A DNA stretch of 64,000 nt from Peptococcaceae bacterium 1198_IL3148 (GTDB taxonomy: Bacteria; Bacillota; Desulfotomaculia; Desulfotomaculales; Desulfohalotomaculaceae). Below, piece by piece: positions 33,781-42,104 of the stretch (the first letter of the stretch is position 1; every line of letters begins with the position of its first letter). The translations under genes and the position numbers were made by a program. A model generated the notes under the pieces. The model was not told the origin of the DNA and did not search any database. It saw only the letters and a list, made by a program, of their open reading frames with translations. The stretch spans positions 1 through 64,000 of the forward strand of contig JBAIYS010000012.1 in NCBI GenBank assembly GCA_036763105.1, read 5' to 3'.

Positions 33781-33884
33781 CATGGCATAGCGAAAAGTCT
33801 TTTAGATCATACTTTTAACAATGGCAAAACAGTAAACATTGAAGATGTGTTTCATATAATGTATTGAATGAAAGGGGTGAAGAA

Positions 33885-34775
33885 ATGATCCCGAGCATAT
33901 CCATTGGCACATCCCAATATGTAGATGTCATCAAGTCAAACCTCAATAGGCAGATTAGCAACCTGGAAAACAATGGATTGAAATTGGAAATAGTAGAATT
34001 GCCCGCAGGTAAGTATACTTTTTTATCCTGTAATATCAACGGCAAGATACCCTATATCAATAAGTCTGGCTATCAAATCTTTAAGAAATATGTGGCCCAT
34101 GCAGTTTCCGATGTCATTGTCAATCAATGGCAAAACATATTGATAAATAATATCATCAAAGAAAATTACTATTATTTTAACGAAGACGAAAAAGATAGAA
34201 TACTGGCCTTTGCCCAAGATTACGTGCAAAATAAAAATACAGACTTCGGTATTCAACTACATAGTCGCCGGTGGGAGCAAATAAACCAGCGATTAAATGA
34301 ATACTTGGAAAATAACGACCAATTGGTGGTAGAAGGTTTCATCCGCTTTCGGTTAAAGGAATATGTCTCGGATTTAAAGGAAGCCATAGACAACGCGGTG
34401 GATGATTTCCTGATGGAACGGGAATATGGCGAATTCATCCAACTGTTAAGGTATTTCGTAGATATTCAAGATTCAAAGCTAGATTTAGCCCACGTGGTGG
34501 TTAAACCAAACGGCAGTTTTGCCCTTTATGACAACAACGAACGGGCCATTAACAATCAAACCATTGAAGATTTTATTTTAGACGTCAATGATGATATCAA
34601 TTACGAAGATTTGCTGGTCAGTGCTTTAATATCTCTGTCACCTCGAAAAATAGTATTCCACCATAATGAAAAAAAATTACCTAAAACCACCTTAAAAACC
34701 ATTCAAGATGTTTTTGTCGGTAGAGTGGAAACCTGCGTCGGTTGTGAAATTTGCAATGGACAGATAAATAATTAA
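33885..34775 (+). CDS. ytxC: Sporulation protein YtxC
   Basis: A 296-residue YtxC-family protein, found in spore-formers and of unknown activity. Recognisable parts are the central RFRLKEYVSDLKEAIDNAVDDFLMEREYGEFI, the late SPRKIVFHH and the C-terminal cysteine pairs CVGCEICNG. ATG 33885 follows AAGGGGTGA; the seven codons before it have no separate signal. It is a monocistronic unit with a hairpin after the stop. Confidence 0.88.
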   Translation: MIPSISIGTSQYVDVIKSNLNRQISNLENNGLKLEIVELPAGKYTFLSCNINGKIPYINKSGYQIFKKYVAHAVSDVIVNQWQNILINNIIKENYYYFNEDEKDRILAFAQDYVQNKNTDFGIQLHSRRWEQINQRLNEYLENNDQLVVEGFIRFRLKEYVSDLKEAIDNAVDDFLMEREYGEFIQLLRYFVDIQDSKLDLAHVVVKPNGSFALYDNNERAINNQTIEDFILDVNDDINYEDLLVSALISLSPRKIVFHHNEKKLPKTTLKTIQDVFVGRVETCVGCEICNGQINN

Positions 34776-34828
34776 AATAACCACCCAGAGTTAGGTTAGC
34801 AATTAGCCTATTCTGGGTTGCTATTTTG
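34774..34828 (+). terminator. Terminator of ytxC
   Basis: A long imperfect hairpin; AAAATAACCACCCAGA on the left pairs with TTCTGGGTTGCTATTTT on the right, with mismatches. Confidence 0.65.
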
Positions 34829-34853
34829 GTTAAATTTGTTTTATTATGGTATT

Positions 34854-35453
34854 ATGAGTATTGAATTAATATTAATGCCACTGGTTGGCATGTTCATTGG
34901 CTGGGTAACTAACATGTTGGCTGTCAAGCTGATTTTTAAACCTTATTTACCGATAAAAATACCGCTAACCCCCTATAAAATACAAGGTTTGGTACCCAAA
35001 AGGCGGGCAGAACTGGCTAATAAAATTGGGCAAGTGGTAGAAAGGGAATTGTTATCAGCGGAAGACATTATGAAACAAATGCGTTCCCCAGAAATGGTGG
35101 ACAGGCTGGTACAATCGGTGCACAAAGCGGTAAAAAACTTAATAGAAGAAAAAGTACCATTGTGGCTACCGCCATCTTTAAAAAACACCTTAACACAGAT
35201 TGTGCTGGAGGCGGTTAATAGCTCGGTGCCGCATTTGGTGGAGCGTTCCATTGACAAAATGGGCGAAGAGTTTATCCAAAAAATCAAAATTGCTGATTTA
35301 GTGGAGGATAAATTAAACCATTACCCCATTGAGGATATTGAACGGATTATTGTCAGTGTGGCGGCCAAGGAATTAAAACATATTGAAGTGCTGGGGGCAG
35401 TGTTGGGCTTTATTGTTGGTTTGTTGCAGTATTTAATTTTGCAGTTGCTCTAG
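34854..35453 (+). CDS. DUF445 family membrane protein (YheB-like)
   Basis: A 199-residue protein with an N-terminal hydrophobic helix (about 4-25, LMPLVGMFIGWVTNMLAVKL), the family signature KPYLPIKIPLTPYKIQGLVPKRR straight after it (given here only as a location, residues 28-50), a helical middle and a C-terminal membrane helix. DUF445 proteins such as YheB/YheN are linked to sporulating Firmicutes and lack known activity. ATG 34854 lacks a clear Shine-Dalgarno; a start 12 codons earlier is possible. Confidence 0.8.
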   Translation: MSIELILMPLVGMFIGWVTNMLAVKLIFKPYLPIKIPLTPYKIQGLVPKRRAELANKIGQVVERELLSAEDIMKQMRSPEMVDRLVQSVHKAVKNLIEEKVPLWLPPSLKNTLTQIVLEAVNSSVPHLVERSIDKMGEEFIQKIKIADLVEDKLNHYPIEDIERIIVSVAAKELKHIEVLGAVLGFIVGLLQYLILQLL

Positions 35454-35462
35454 GTTGTGACG

Positions 35463-35491
35463 TTGACAATGGGATAAAACTTAAATATAAT
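35463..35491 (+). promoter_or_regulatory. Consensus SigA promoter of thrS
   Basis: TTGACA (35463-35468), exactly 17 bases, TATAAT (35486-35491): a perfect consensus, leading into the T-box leader. Confidence 0.9.
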
Positions 35492-35539
35492 TATTAAGTA
35501 AATTAATACTGGCTATGATAAGGATAGTAAATCATTCTC

Positions 35540-35757
35540 AATTCCTCAGAGAGAAGGTGCCTTGGCTGTGAGCATCTTTGGCAATGGAATGATTGAAAAC
35601 CACCTTGGAGCTGCCGGATGAACACTAAACATTGTTTAGCCAGTAAGCTAGGCCGGAGGCAACCGTTACTGCCAAAACCAAGTTGGGTAGAACTAATCTG
35701 CCAAACAGGGTGGAACCGCGGCTATAACCCGTCCCTGATCTAGGGACGGTTTTTTTG
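35540..35757 (+). ncRNA. T-box leader of thrS (tRNA-Thr)
   Basis: The T-box sequence AGGGTGGAACCGCG is at 35707-35720. Upstream there is an AGAGA-type stem I base (about 35548) and a specifier candidate ACT (Thr) at 35624-35626 in TGAAC-ACT. The terminator stem is 35729-35736 with 35742-35749, then T7. Uncharged tRNA-Thr would favour the antiterminator. Confidence 0.92.
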
Positions 35758-35789
35758 TGTTATTTAGCAGATAAAGGAGGTTTATTTTA

Positions 35790-37694
35790 ATGATAAAAAT
35801 AACTTTGAAAGATGGCTCGGAGCGCACCTACCAACCGGGTGTCACAGTAAAAGAAATTGCCCAGGACATTAGTGCTGGTCTGGCTCGGATGGCGCTGGCC
35901 GGTAAAATTAACGGACAGGTGGTTGATCTGACCACGCCGGTTAATGAAGATGTTCAGTTGGAAATCTTAACCTTTGATAGCGAAGAGGGGCAAATGGTGT
36001 ACCGTCACAGCACTTCACACGTGTTGGCCCAGGCGGTACAAAAACTGTTCCCTGGCACTAAGCTGGCCATTGGCCCCGCTGTGAAAGACGGTTATTACTA
36101 TGATTTTGACTCAGACCACAAATTTTCTCCGGACGACTTGGAAAAAATTGAGGCCGAGATGAACAAAATCATCAAAGCGGATCTGCCCTTTGTCAGATTT
36201 GAGCTGTCAAGAGACGAAGCCATTAAAAAATTCACCGAGGCCGGTGAACAGTATAAAGTTGAACTGATTAACGATTTGCCCGAAGACGCTGTTATTTCCT
36301 GTTACAGTCAAGGTGAATGGACTGACCTTTGTGCCGGTCCCCATGTGCCATCCACCGGCAAACTAAAGGCGGTAAAACTGATGAGTTTGGCCGGTGCTTA
36401 CTGGCGTGGTGACGAAAAGAATAAAATGCTGCAACGGATTTATGGCACATCTTTCCCTAAAAAATCACAGTTGGACGAGCATCTACATCGCTTGGAAGAA
36501 GCCAAAAGGCGTGATCACCGTAAATTAGGTCAAGAGCTGGATTTGTTTAGCATCCAAGAGGAAGGCCCAGGGTTTCCATTCTTCCATCCCAAGGGGATGA
36601 TTCTTAGAAATGAATTGGAGAACTTTTGGCGCCTAGAACATAAAAAGCGTGGTTATCAAGAGATCCGCACGCCAATGATTCTCAACCGTGCCCTGTGGGA
36701 GCAGTCTGGTCACTGGGATCATTACAAAGAAAACATGTATTTCACAAAAATTGACGAGGCTGACTATGCGGTAAAACCAATGAACTGTCCCGGCAGTATT
36801 TTAGTTTATAAAACTAAAATGCACAGTTATCGGGAATTGCCCATTCGAATGGGTGAACTGGGACTGGTACACCGACACGAATTGTCTGGCACATTGCACG
36901 GCTTAATGCGGGTGCGCTGCTTTACCCAAGACGATGCCCACATTTTCATGTTGCCATCCCAAGTTAAACAAGAGATCATGGGCGTAATTGATTTGTTCGA
37001 TTATTTCTATGGGGTATTTAAGTTACCTTACCACGTGGAACTCTCCACTAAGCCCGAAAAGGCCATGGGATCAGATGAAATTTGGGATTTGGCCACTAAT
37101 TCCCTAAAGGAAGCTTTGGAAGAAAAGGGTATTAAATATATCGTCAATGAGGGAGACGGTGCCTTTTACGGTCCGAAAATTGATTTCCACTTGGAAGACA
37201 GCATTGGCCGGACGTGGCAGTGTGGCACCATTCAATTAGACTTCCAGATGCCAGAAAAATTTGACCTGAACTATGTGGGTGAAGATGGTCAAAAACATCG
37301 TCCGGTGATGATCCACCGGGTGGTATTCGGCAGTATTGAAAGATTTATCGGTATTCTCACCGAGCACTTTGCCGGTGCTTTTCCCAGTTGGCTGGCTCCG
37401 GTGCAAGTGAGGGTGTTGCCCATCACCGATCGCCATGCCGAATATGCTCAAAAAGTGGTGGAACAGTTGGCTGGCAAGGACATCCGGGTAGAATTGGATG
37501 CCCGAAATGAGAAAATAAACTACAAAATCCGCGAGGCGCAAAATCAAAAAATTCCTTATATGTTAGTGGTTGGTGATAAGGAAATTGAACAAAATGCTGT
37601 GGCGGTTCGTCATCGCAGCCAAGGTGATCTGGGAGTGATGGCGGTGGACGAATTTGAAGCTAAATTCATTAAAGAAATTTCCGACAAGGAATAA
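35790..37694 (+). CDS. thrS: Threonyl-tRNA synthetase
   Basis: A 634-residue class II synthetase of normal length. It has an N-terminal TGS domain (IKITLKDGSERTYQPGV), an editing domain with HSTSHVLAQAV and its second metal motif SCYSQGEWTDLCAGPH, a catalytic core with KPMNCPGSILVY, RMGELGLVHRHE and motif 3 MIHRVVFGSIERFIGIL, and a C-terminal anticodon domain. RBS AAAGGAGG precedes ATG 35790. It is controlled by the T-box upstream, so is expressed on threonine starvation. Confidence 0.98.
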   Translation: MIKITLKDGSERTYQPGVTVKEIAQDISAGLARMALAGKINGQVVDLTTPVNEDVQLEILTFDSEEGQMVYRHSTSHVLAQAVQKLFPGTKLAIGPAVKDGYYYDFDSDHKFSPDDLEKIEAEMNKIIKADLPFVRFELSRDEAIKKFTEAGEQYKVELINDLPEDAVISCYSQGEWTDLCAGPHVPSTGKLKAVKLMSLAGAYWRGDEKNKMLQRIYGTSFPKKSQLDEHLHRLEEAKRRDHRKLGQELDLFSIQEEGPGFPFFHPKGMILRNELENFWRLEHKKRGYQEIRTPMILNRALWEQSGHWDHYKENMYFTKIDEADYAVKPMNCPGSILVYKTKMHSYRELPIRMGELGLVHRHELSGTLHGLMRVRCFTQDDAHIFMLPSQVKQEIMGVIDLFDYFYGVFKLPYHVELSTKPEKAMGSDEIWDLATNSLKEALEEKGIKYIVNEGDGAFYGPKIDFHLEDSIGRTWQCGTIQLDFQMPEKFDLNYVGEDGQKHRPVMIHRVVFGSIERFIGILTEHFAGAFPSWLAPVQVRVLPITDRHAEYAQKVVEQLAGKDIRVELDARNEKINYKIREAQNQKIPYMLVVGDKEIEQNAVAVRHRSQGDLGVMAVDEFEAKFIKEISDKE

Positions 37695-37696
37695 TA

Positions 37697-37725
37697 TTGA
37701 CTTGCTGGTTATTATATGTTAATAT
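37697..37725 (+). promoter_or_regulatory. Promoter of infC-rpmI-rplT
   Basis: TTGACT (37697-37702), 17 bases, TAATAT (37720-37725). It starts immediately after the thrS stop. Confidence 0.75.
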
Positions 37726-37729
37726 ACTC

Positions 37730-37880
37730 AAGTCAAGTAAATAAGCTTTAAGCAGAAGTCATCCGCTTCTCACCTTACAACGCCATCATGTTGTTAGTAA
37801 GGTTATAGCTACAATAAGGCCTATCGCCTTGTTGATATTGTGCTGTAAAGGGTGGCTTGTAGTCACCCTTTTTTGTTATA
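37730..37880 (+). ncRNA. infC operon leader with attenuator (L20-type)
   Basis: A structured leader of about 150 bases. ACCTTAC at 37773 can pair with GTAAGGT near 37797, and a hairpin AGGGTG...CACCCT (about 37848-37868) followed by T6 forms a terminator before infC. The position and layout match ribosomal-protein L20 autoregulatory leaders of Firmicutes. The exact Rfam class is inferred. Confidence 0.65.
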
Positions 37881-37921
37881 TATTAGGTATCGTTTTTACT
37901 ATTTTAGGGAGGTGACCATGT

Positions 37922-38443
37922 ATTTCTAAGGATTTGCGTATCAACGAACAAATTCGGACAAAGGAAGTTAGGCTGGTAGATGGTGATAATAACCAGCTGG
38001 GTATTAAAACGTTACAAGAGGCTTTGCGCATAGCGGAAGAGCGTCAATTGGACTTGGTTGAGGTGGCACCGCAAGCCAAACCGCCGGTGTGCCGCTTGAT
38101 GGACTATGGCAAGTATAGGTATGAGCAAAGCAAAAAGGAAAAAGAAGCCAAAAAGAAACAGCGGATTATCAATGTGAAGGAAGTCAAATTGCGTCCCAAC
38201 ATTGATGAGCATGATTATCAAGTTAAGTTTCGGAACGCTGAACGCTTTTTGAAAGATGGCGATAAAGTTAAAGTAACCATCATGTTTAGGGGACGAGAAA
38301 TTGTCTATACGCCCAAAGGAAAAGAAATTCTTACCCGGATGGCTAATGAATTGACTGAGATTAGCACAGTGGAACGGATGCCTAAGGTAGAAGGCCGAAA
38401 CATGATAATGATTTTAGCACCAAAAATAGACAAACATGACTAG
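37922..38443 (+). CDS. infC: Translation initiation factor IF-3
   Basis: A 173-residue IF-3 with the start [19 protein letters not shown], the linker [11 protein letters not shown] and the C-terminal domain with [17 protein letters not shown] and MFRGREI. The initiation codon appears to be ATT at 37922, nine bases after AGGGAGGTGA. ATT is the rare codon through which IF-3 discriminates and limits its own synthesis in many bacteria. An out-of-frame ATG at 37918 opens a three-codon frame (Met-Tyr-Phe-stop) across it. rpmI follows within 20 bases. Confidence 0.95.
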   Translation: MSKDLRINEQIRTKEVRLVDGDNNQLGIKTLQEALRIAEERQLDLVEVAPQAKPPVCRLMDYGKYRYEQSKKEKEAKKKQRIINVKEVKLRPNIDEHDYQVKFRNAERFLKDGDKVKVTIMFRGREIVYTPKGKEILTRMANELTEISTVERMPKVEGRNMIMILAPKIDKHD

Positions 38444-38460
38444 GAAGGAGTGCATTATTA

Positions 38461-38652
38461 ATGCCTAAAATTAAGACCCACCGTGGTGCTGCAAAACGCT
38501 TTAAGCGTACTGGTAGTGGTAAAATTAAGCGCTGGCATGCATATCATAGCCATATTTTAGGTAAAAAATCACCAAAGCGTAAGCGTAACCTGCGTGATGG
38601 TGCGATGGTAAATGATGCAGATATGAAACGTATTGAAAAATTGATCCCATAA
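38461..38652 (+). CDS. rpmI: 50S ribosomal protein L35
   Basis: A 63-residue, very basic protein with the L35 hallmarks [17 protein letters not shown] and [20 protein letters not shown] precedes ATG 38461. It is the middle gene of infC-rpmI-rplT, with about 40 bases to rplT. Codons are regular, as in highly expressed genes. Confidence 0.98.
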   Translation: MPKIKTHRGAAKRFKRTGSGKIKRWHAYHSHILGKKSPKRKRNLRDGAMVNDADMKRIEKLIP

Positions 38653-38692
38653 ATTTTTGTTGCATTAACACAATTGTAAGGAGGAATGTATT

Positions 38693-39052
38693 ATGCCACG
38701 GGCTAAAAGTAGTGTAGTTTCCCGTAATAGACATAGAAAAGTACTTAAACTGGCAAAGGGTTATCGTGGTGCCAAGAGCAAACTGTTCCGGGTTGCTAAC
38801 CAGCAAGTTATGAGGTCCCTTGCTTATGCATACCGGGACCGTAAGGCGCGTAAGCGTGAATTCCGTAAACTTTGGATTGCACGGATTAACGCAGCTGCTC
38901 GCAACAATGGCATTAACTACAGCACCTTAATGAACGGCTTGAAAAAAGCCGGTGTAGAAGTTAACCGTAAAATGCTTGCGGATTTGGCTGTTAACGATGC
39001 TAACGCTTTTACCAAACTGGTAGAAGTGGCCAAAGGTCAAATCAATAAATAA
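38693..39052 (+). CDS. rplT: 50S ribosomal protein L20
   Basis: A 119-residue L20 with the basic N-terminal extension ([20 protein letters not shown]) and the globular domain [21 protein letters not shown]20 organises 23S rRNA early in assembly and represses this operon through the leader RNA in Bacillus. The leader upstream of infC is the likely target here. AAGGAGG precedes ATG 38693. Confidence 0.98.
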   Translation: MPRAKSSVVSRNRHRKVLKLAKGYRGAKSKLFRVANQQVMRSLAYAYRDRKARKREFRKLWIARINAAARNNGINYSTLMNGLKKAGVEVNRKMLADLAVNDANAFTKLVEVAKGQINK

Positions 39053-39060
39053 GTTAGATG

Positions 39061-39090
39061 TAAAGGCATGGGTATATCCCCATGCCTTTA
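39061..39090 (+). terminator. Hairpin after rplT
   Basis: A 12-bp stem (39061-39072 with 39079-39090). The T-run is poor, so partial read-through into the next gene is possible. Confidence 0.55.
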
Positions 39091-39109
39091 GTATATAGGG
39101 GGGAAGAGC

Positions 39110-39766
39110 TTGAAAACCTTTGCTGTGATCGGACTAGGGCGTTTTGGTTCCAGCCTGGCGATGACTCTCTCACGGATGGGACATGAAGTTTTGGCCATCG
39201 ATCAAGATGAAGATAAAGTAGAGGATATCATAGAGTATGTCACCCATGCTGTGCAGGCTGATGCTAAGGACGAACAAACACTGAAGGATTTGGGAATCAG
39301 AAACTTTGACGCTGTGGTGGTGGCCATAGGCCAAGATATGCAAACCAGTATTTTAATAACGGTGACCCTTAAGGAAATGAATGTGCCCAACGTGGTGGCT
39401 AAAGCCCAGACTGAACTGCATGGTAAAGTGCTGAGCCGGATCGGTGCCGACAAGGTGGTCTTTCCCGAGAGGGATATGGGTGAGCGGGTTGCCCGGGCAT
39501 TGGTATCGAAAAACATTATGGAACAAATTAATTTATCCCCTGAATATAGCATTGTTGAATTTGCCGCACCGGAAGGTTTTATTGGAAAAAACTTACAACA
39601 GTTGGCCTTTCGCCGGGAATTTGGGGTCAACATTTTGGCAATTCGCCGAGATGATGATATTATTATATCCCCAGGTGCCAATACCGAAATTCAGAGTAAC
39701 GATGTATTGGTGGCCATCGGTCGTAACAAGTATTTAGAAAAGTTCACATCTGTAGAGGCCCAGTAA
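39110..39766 (+). CDS. TrkA/KtrA-type potassium channel regulatory subunit
   Basis: A 218-residue cytoplasmic RCK protein that gates a potassium transporter. The N-terminal Rossmann domain has FAVIGLGRFGSSLAMTL and the acidic strand end LAIDQDEDK. The C-terminal RCK_C domain begins near 140 (YSIVEFAAPEGFIGKNLQQL). TTG 39110 follows GGGGGAAGAG. No channel subunit (KtrB/TrkH) is adjacent, so the partner is elsewhere. Confidence 0.93.
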   Translation: MKTFAVIGLGRFGSSLAMTLSRMGHEVLAIDQDEDKVEDIIEYVTHAVQADAKDEQTLKDLGIRNFDAVVVAIGQDMQTSILITVTLKEMNVPNVVAKAQTELHGKVLSRIGADKVVFPERDMGERVARALVSKNIMEQINLSPEYSIVEFAAPEGFIGKNLQQLAFRREFGVNILAIRRDDDIIISPGANTEIQSNDVLVAIGRNKYLEKFTSVEAQ

Positions 39767-39791
39767 TTGACTGAGTGAACGGAGATTGGTA

Positions 39792-40592
39792 ATGGAAATT
39801 CAAAGGAATAATCCCAAAATTAAATATTTGCGCAAGTTATCCCGCCGGCAGTTTCGGCAGAAGGAAGGTAAATTTTTTATTGAGGGTATCCGTTTTGTGG
39901 AAGAACTTTTGCAATCCGGCTGGCCGGTGGATGCACTTTTTTATACTGTTAAGCTGACAGAAAGTCCGCGGGGGGCTGAACTTTTGGCTAAGGCGCAACA
40001 ACAGAATATTGACTGTTGGCAAATCGGTGCCGATACGTTAAAGGAAGTGACTGCTACCGATAATCCCCAGGGGGTGCTGGCACAATTGGCAATGCCTCGC
40101 CATCAGTTGGCTGACATGATGTGCGCTACCATCAAACCTTTGGTGGTTTTGGTGGATGGGGTCCAAGACCCGGGAAATTTAGGGACTATCATCCGTACCG
40201 CTGATGCCATGGGGGTTTCCGGGGTGGTTCTGCTTAAAGGAACGGCGGATTTGTACAACCCCAAAACTTTGCGGGCCACCATGGGTTCGATATTTCATTT
40301 GCCCATTATAGTGGCGGCAGAGGTGGATGAGGTGATGGATTTTTTGCAAGCCAACAACATTAAGTTGGCGGTGGGAGACCCCCACGCTGATGTGGCAGTG
40401 CATGAAATAGATTTCACAAAGCCGATGGCGATAGTGGTGGGCAATGAAGCCAATGGGCCGACGTTGACCACAGTATCCCGGGCGGAAATCAAAGCCACCA
40501 TTCCTATGCCGGGCAATGCCGAATCGTTGAATGCTGCGGTTGCCTGTTCAATTATGTTGTATGAAGCCATTAGGCAGAGATTAGTATTGTAA
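39792..40592 (+). CDS. TrmH/SpoU family RNA 2'-O-methyltransferase
   Basis: A 266-residue SPOUT methylase. It has an N-terminal substrate-binding domain (KIKYLRKLSRRQFRQKEGKFF, with GIRFVEELL) and the knotted SAM domain with motif 1 DGVQDPGNLGTIIRTADAMG, motif 2 IVVGNEANGP and motif 3 IPMPGNAESLNAAVACSIM. The target is probably 23S rRNA, but the nucleotide cannot be told from sequence. ATG 39792 sits 7 bases after GGAG. This gene commonly precedes pheS in Firmicutes. Confidence 0.92.
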   Translation: MEIQRNNPKIKYLRKLSRRQFRQKEGKFFIEGIRFVEELLQSGWPVDALFYTVKLTESPRGAELLAKAQQQNIDCWQIGADTLKEVTATDNPQGVLAQLAMPRHQLADMMCATIKPLVVLVDGVQDPGNLGTIIRTADAMGVSGVVLLKGTADLYNPKTLRATMGSIFHLPIIVAAEVDEVMDFLQANNIKLAVGDPHADVAVHEIDFTKPMAIVVGNEANGPTLTTVSRAEIKATIPMPGNAESLNAAVACSIMLYEAIRQRLVL

Positions 40593-40640
40593 ATCACTGA
40601 ATTAATTGTTAAGAATGGAACAAATTATCTGTAAATTAAC

Positions 40641-40670
40641 TTGTTCTCACATGGAGCTCTGTGGTATAAT
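40641..40670 (+). promoter_or_regulatory. Extended -10 promoter upstream of yqzL
   Basis: TTGTTC (40641-40646), 18 bases, TATAAT (40665-40670) preceded by TGG, giving an extended -10. Confidence 0.7.
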
Positions 40671-40707
40671 CGAAAGCAGGAAAATACTGAGGAAAGGTTG
40701 TGTGGCA

Positions 40708-40800
40708 ATGATTTTAACTGCAGAATTTTTTTGGAAAATGTTTGAAGCAACCGGATCCGTCAGAGCTTACATGTTATATAAAAAGATGGTTGTTCATTAA
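40708..40800 (+). CDS. yqzL: YqzL family small protein (30 residues)
   Basis: A 30-residue protein with AEFFWKMFEATGSVRAYMLY, the conserved pattern of the YqzL-like family (short Firmicutes proteins of unknown function with a TGSxxAYLLYK core). ATG 40708 is preceded by GGAAAGG. It has its own promoter and lies between the rRNA methylase and the pheST leader. The longer open frame upstream does not look coding. Confidence 0.8.
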   Translation: MILTAEFFWKMFEATGSVRAYMLYKKMVVH

Positions 40801-40990
40801 GTTTCACTAAACATATAACTAATGTACTAAAGTTACCTAACAATAGGTTGCGGTATGACCTGTTGTTCCAGCACTAATGGAATTGGTGGTTCATGCTTGA
40901 AGAGACTGTTTACGTAAGACAATGAATAGGGTTTGTGCCACGGGGTTAAATCCGTCTCTGTTTCAGGGCGGATTTTTTTGTTTTTCTGTT
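40801..40990 (+). promoter_or_regulatory. Structured attenuator leader of pheST
   Basis: A 10-bp hairpin (AACAATAGGT with ACCTGTTGTT, about 40839-40868), a second smaller stem (CACTAAT/ATTGGTG) and a final terminator (AAATCCGTCT with GGGCGGATTT, about 40947-40974) followed by T7. The expected T-box consensus AGGGTGGNACCGCG is absent; the nearest text is AGGGTTTGTGCCACGG at about 40929. It is probably a degenerate T-box or another attenuator type. Confidence 0.55.
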
Positions 40991-41051
40991 AATAATGGTG
41001 TAAAATGGTTTAGTATGAATAACTTTGTTGAATAAGCATGGAGGTAGGGTT

Positions 41052-42074
41052 ATGGAAGAAAAATTGAAAAGCCTTGCTGCCGAAGCTAAACAAGAGTTGG
41101 CTCAGGCAACTACATTAAATGAATTAAGTAACCTGCGGGTTAAATATTTAGGCAAAAAGGGTGAATTGACATCTGTACTGCGGGGGATGGGAGCCCTTTC
41201 AGCGGAAGAACGTCCAAAAGTTGGTGCTCTGGCCAATGAAATTAGGTCTGAACTGGAAGTGCTGATTGCTGAGAGAAATAATGCGTTGAAAGAAGCAGAA
41301 AAGGAACAGCGGTTAGCCCAGGAAGTTATTGATGTGACATTACCGGGTAAACCGATGTTATCCGGCAATAAACATCCCCTTACCAAGGTGCAGGAAGAAA
41401 TAGAGACCATCTTTTTAGGGATAGGTTTTAACATTGCCGAAGGTCCGGAAGTTGAAACCGATTACTATAATTTCGAGGCGTTAAACCTGCCTAAGGATCA
41501 CCCCGCTCGGGATATGCAGGATACCTTTTTCATTAATCCAGAGGTGGTGCTGCGCACCCATACATCACCGGTGCAAGCTCGCACCATGGAAAAAATGGTG
41601 CCTGCCGTGCCAATTAAAATTATCGTGCCGGGTAGAGTTTATCGACGGGATGACGACGCCACCCACTCACCAATGTTTACCCAAGTGGAAGGGTTAGCTG
41701 TGGACAAGCACATTACCTTTAGCGATTTAAAAGGGGTGTTAAGTTTATTTGCTAAGCAAATGTTTGGCCCAGACACCCGCACTCGGTTCCGTCCCAGCTA
41801 TTTCCCCTTTACTGAACCCAGTGCTGAAATGGATATCTCCTGCGGTATCTGTAAAGGAAAAGGTTGTCGCGTATGCAGTAATACCGGTTGGTTAGAAATT
41901 CTAGGTTGCGGCATGGTGCACCCCAAGGTTTTGGAAATGTCCGGCTATAACCCGGAAGAAGCCACCGGATTTGCCTTTGGTATGGGGATTGAGCGGATTG
42001 CCATGCTCAAATACGGTATTGATGACCTTAGGTTGTTCTATGATAATGATTTGCGTTTCCTGGCTCAATTTTAA
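41052..42074 (+). CDS. pheS: Phenylalanyl-tRNA synthetase alpha subunit
   Basis: A 340-residue catalytic subunit. It has an N-terminal coiled coil (about 1-85) and a class II core with [34 protein letters not shown] (motif 2) and [18 protein letters not shown] (motif 3). A CxxC-type pair, [11 protein letters not shown], lies in the core as in Firmicutes enzymes. ATG 41052 is behind GGAGGT. pheT follows after 30 bases. Confidence 0.98.
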   Translation: MEEKLKSLAAEAKQELAQATTLNELSNLRVKYLGKKGELTSVLRGMGALSAEERPKVGALANEIRSELEVLIAERNNALKEAEKEQRLAQEVIDVTLPGKPMLSGNKHPLTKVQEEIETIFLGIGFNIAEGPEVETDYYNFEALNLPKDHPARDMQDTFFINPEVVLRTHTSPVQARTMEKMVPAVPIKIIVPGRVYRRDDDATHSPMFTQVEGLAVDKHITFSDLKGVLSLFAKQMFGPDTRTRFRPSYFPFTEPSAEMDISCGICKGKGCRVCSNTGWLEILGCGMVHPKVLEMSGYNPEEATGFAFGMGIERIAMLKYGIDDLRLFYDNDLRFLAQF

Positions 42075-42104
42075 TTATATAAGGTTATCAGGAGGGTACA
42101 TATT

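Noticed and set aside
37918-37929. ATG 37918 as the infC start
   Set aside because: It is out of frame with IF-3 and stops after three codons.
40606-40707. Longer N-terminus for the yqzL gene
   Set aside because: It spans the extended -10 promoter and has no RBS; family members start at the later Met.
40925-40945. Canonical T-box before pheS
   Set aside because: The 14-base consensus is not matched and no clear specifier loop was found; kept only as an unclassified attenuator.
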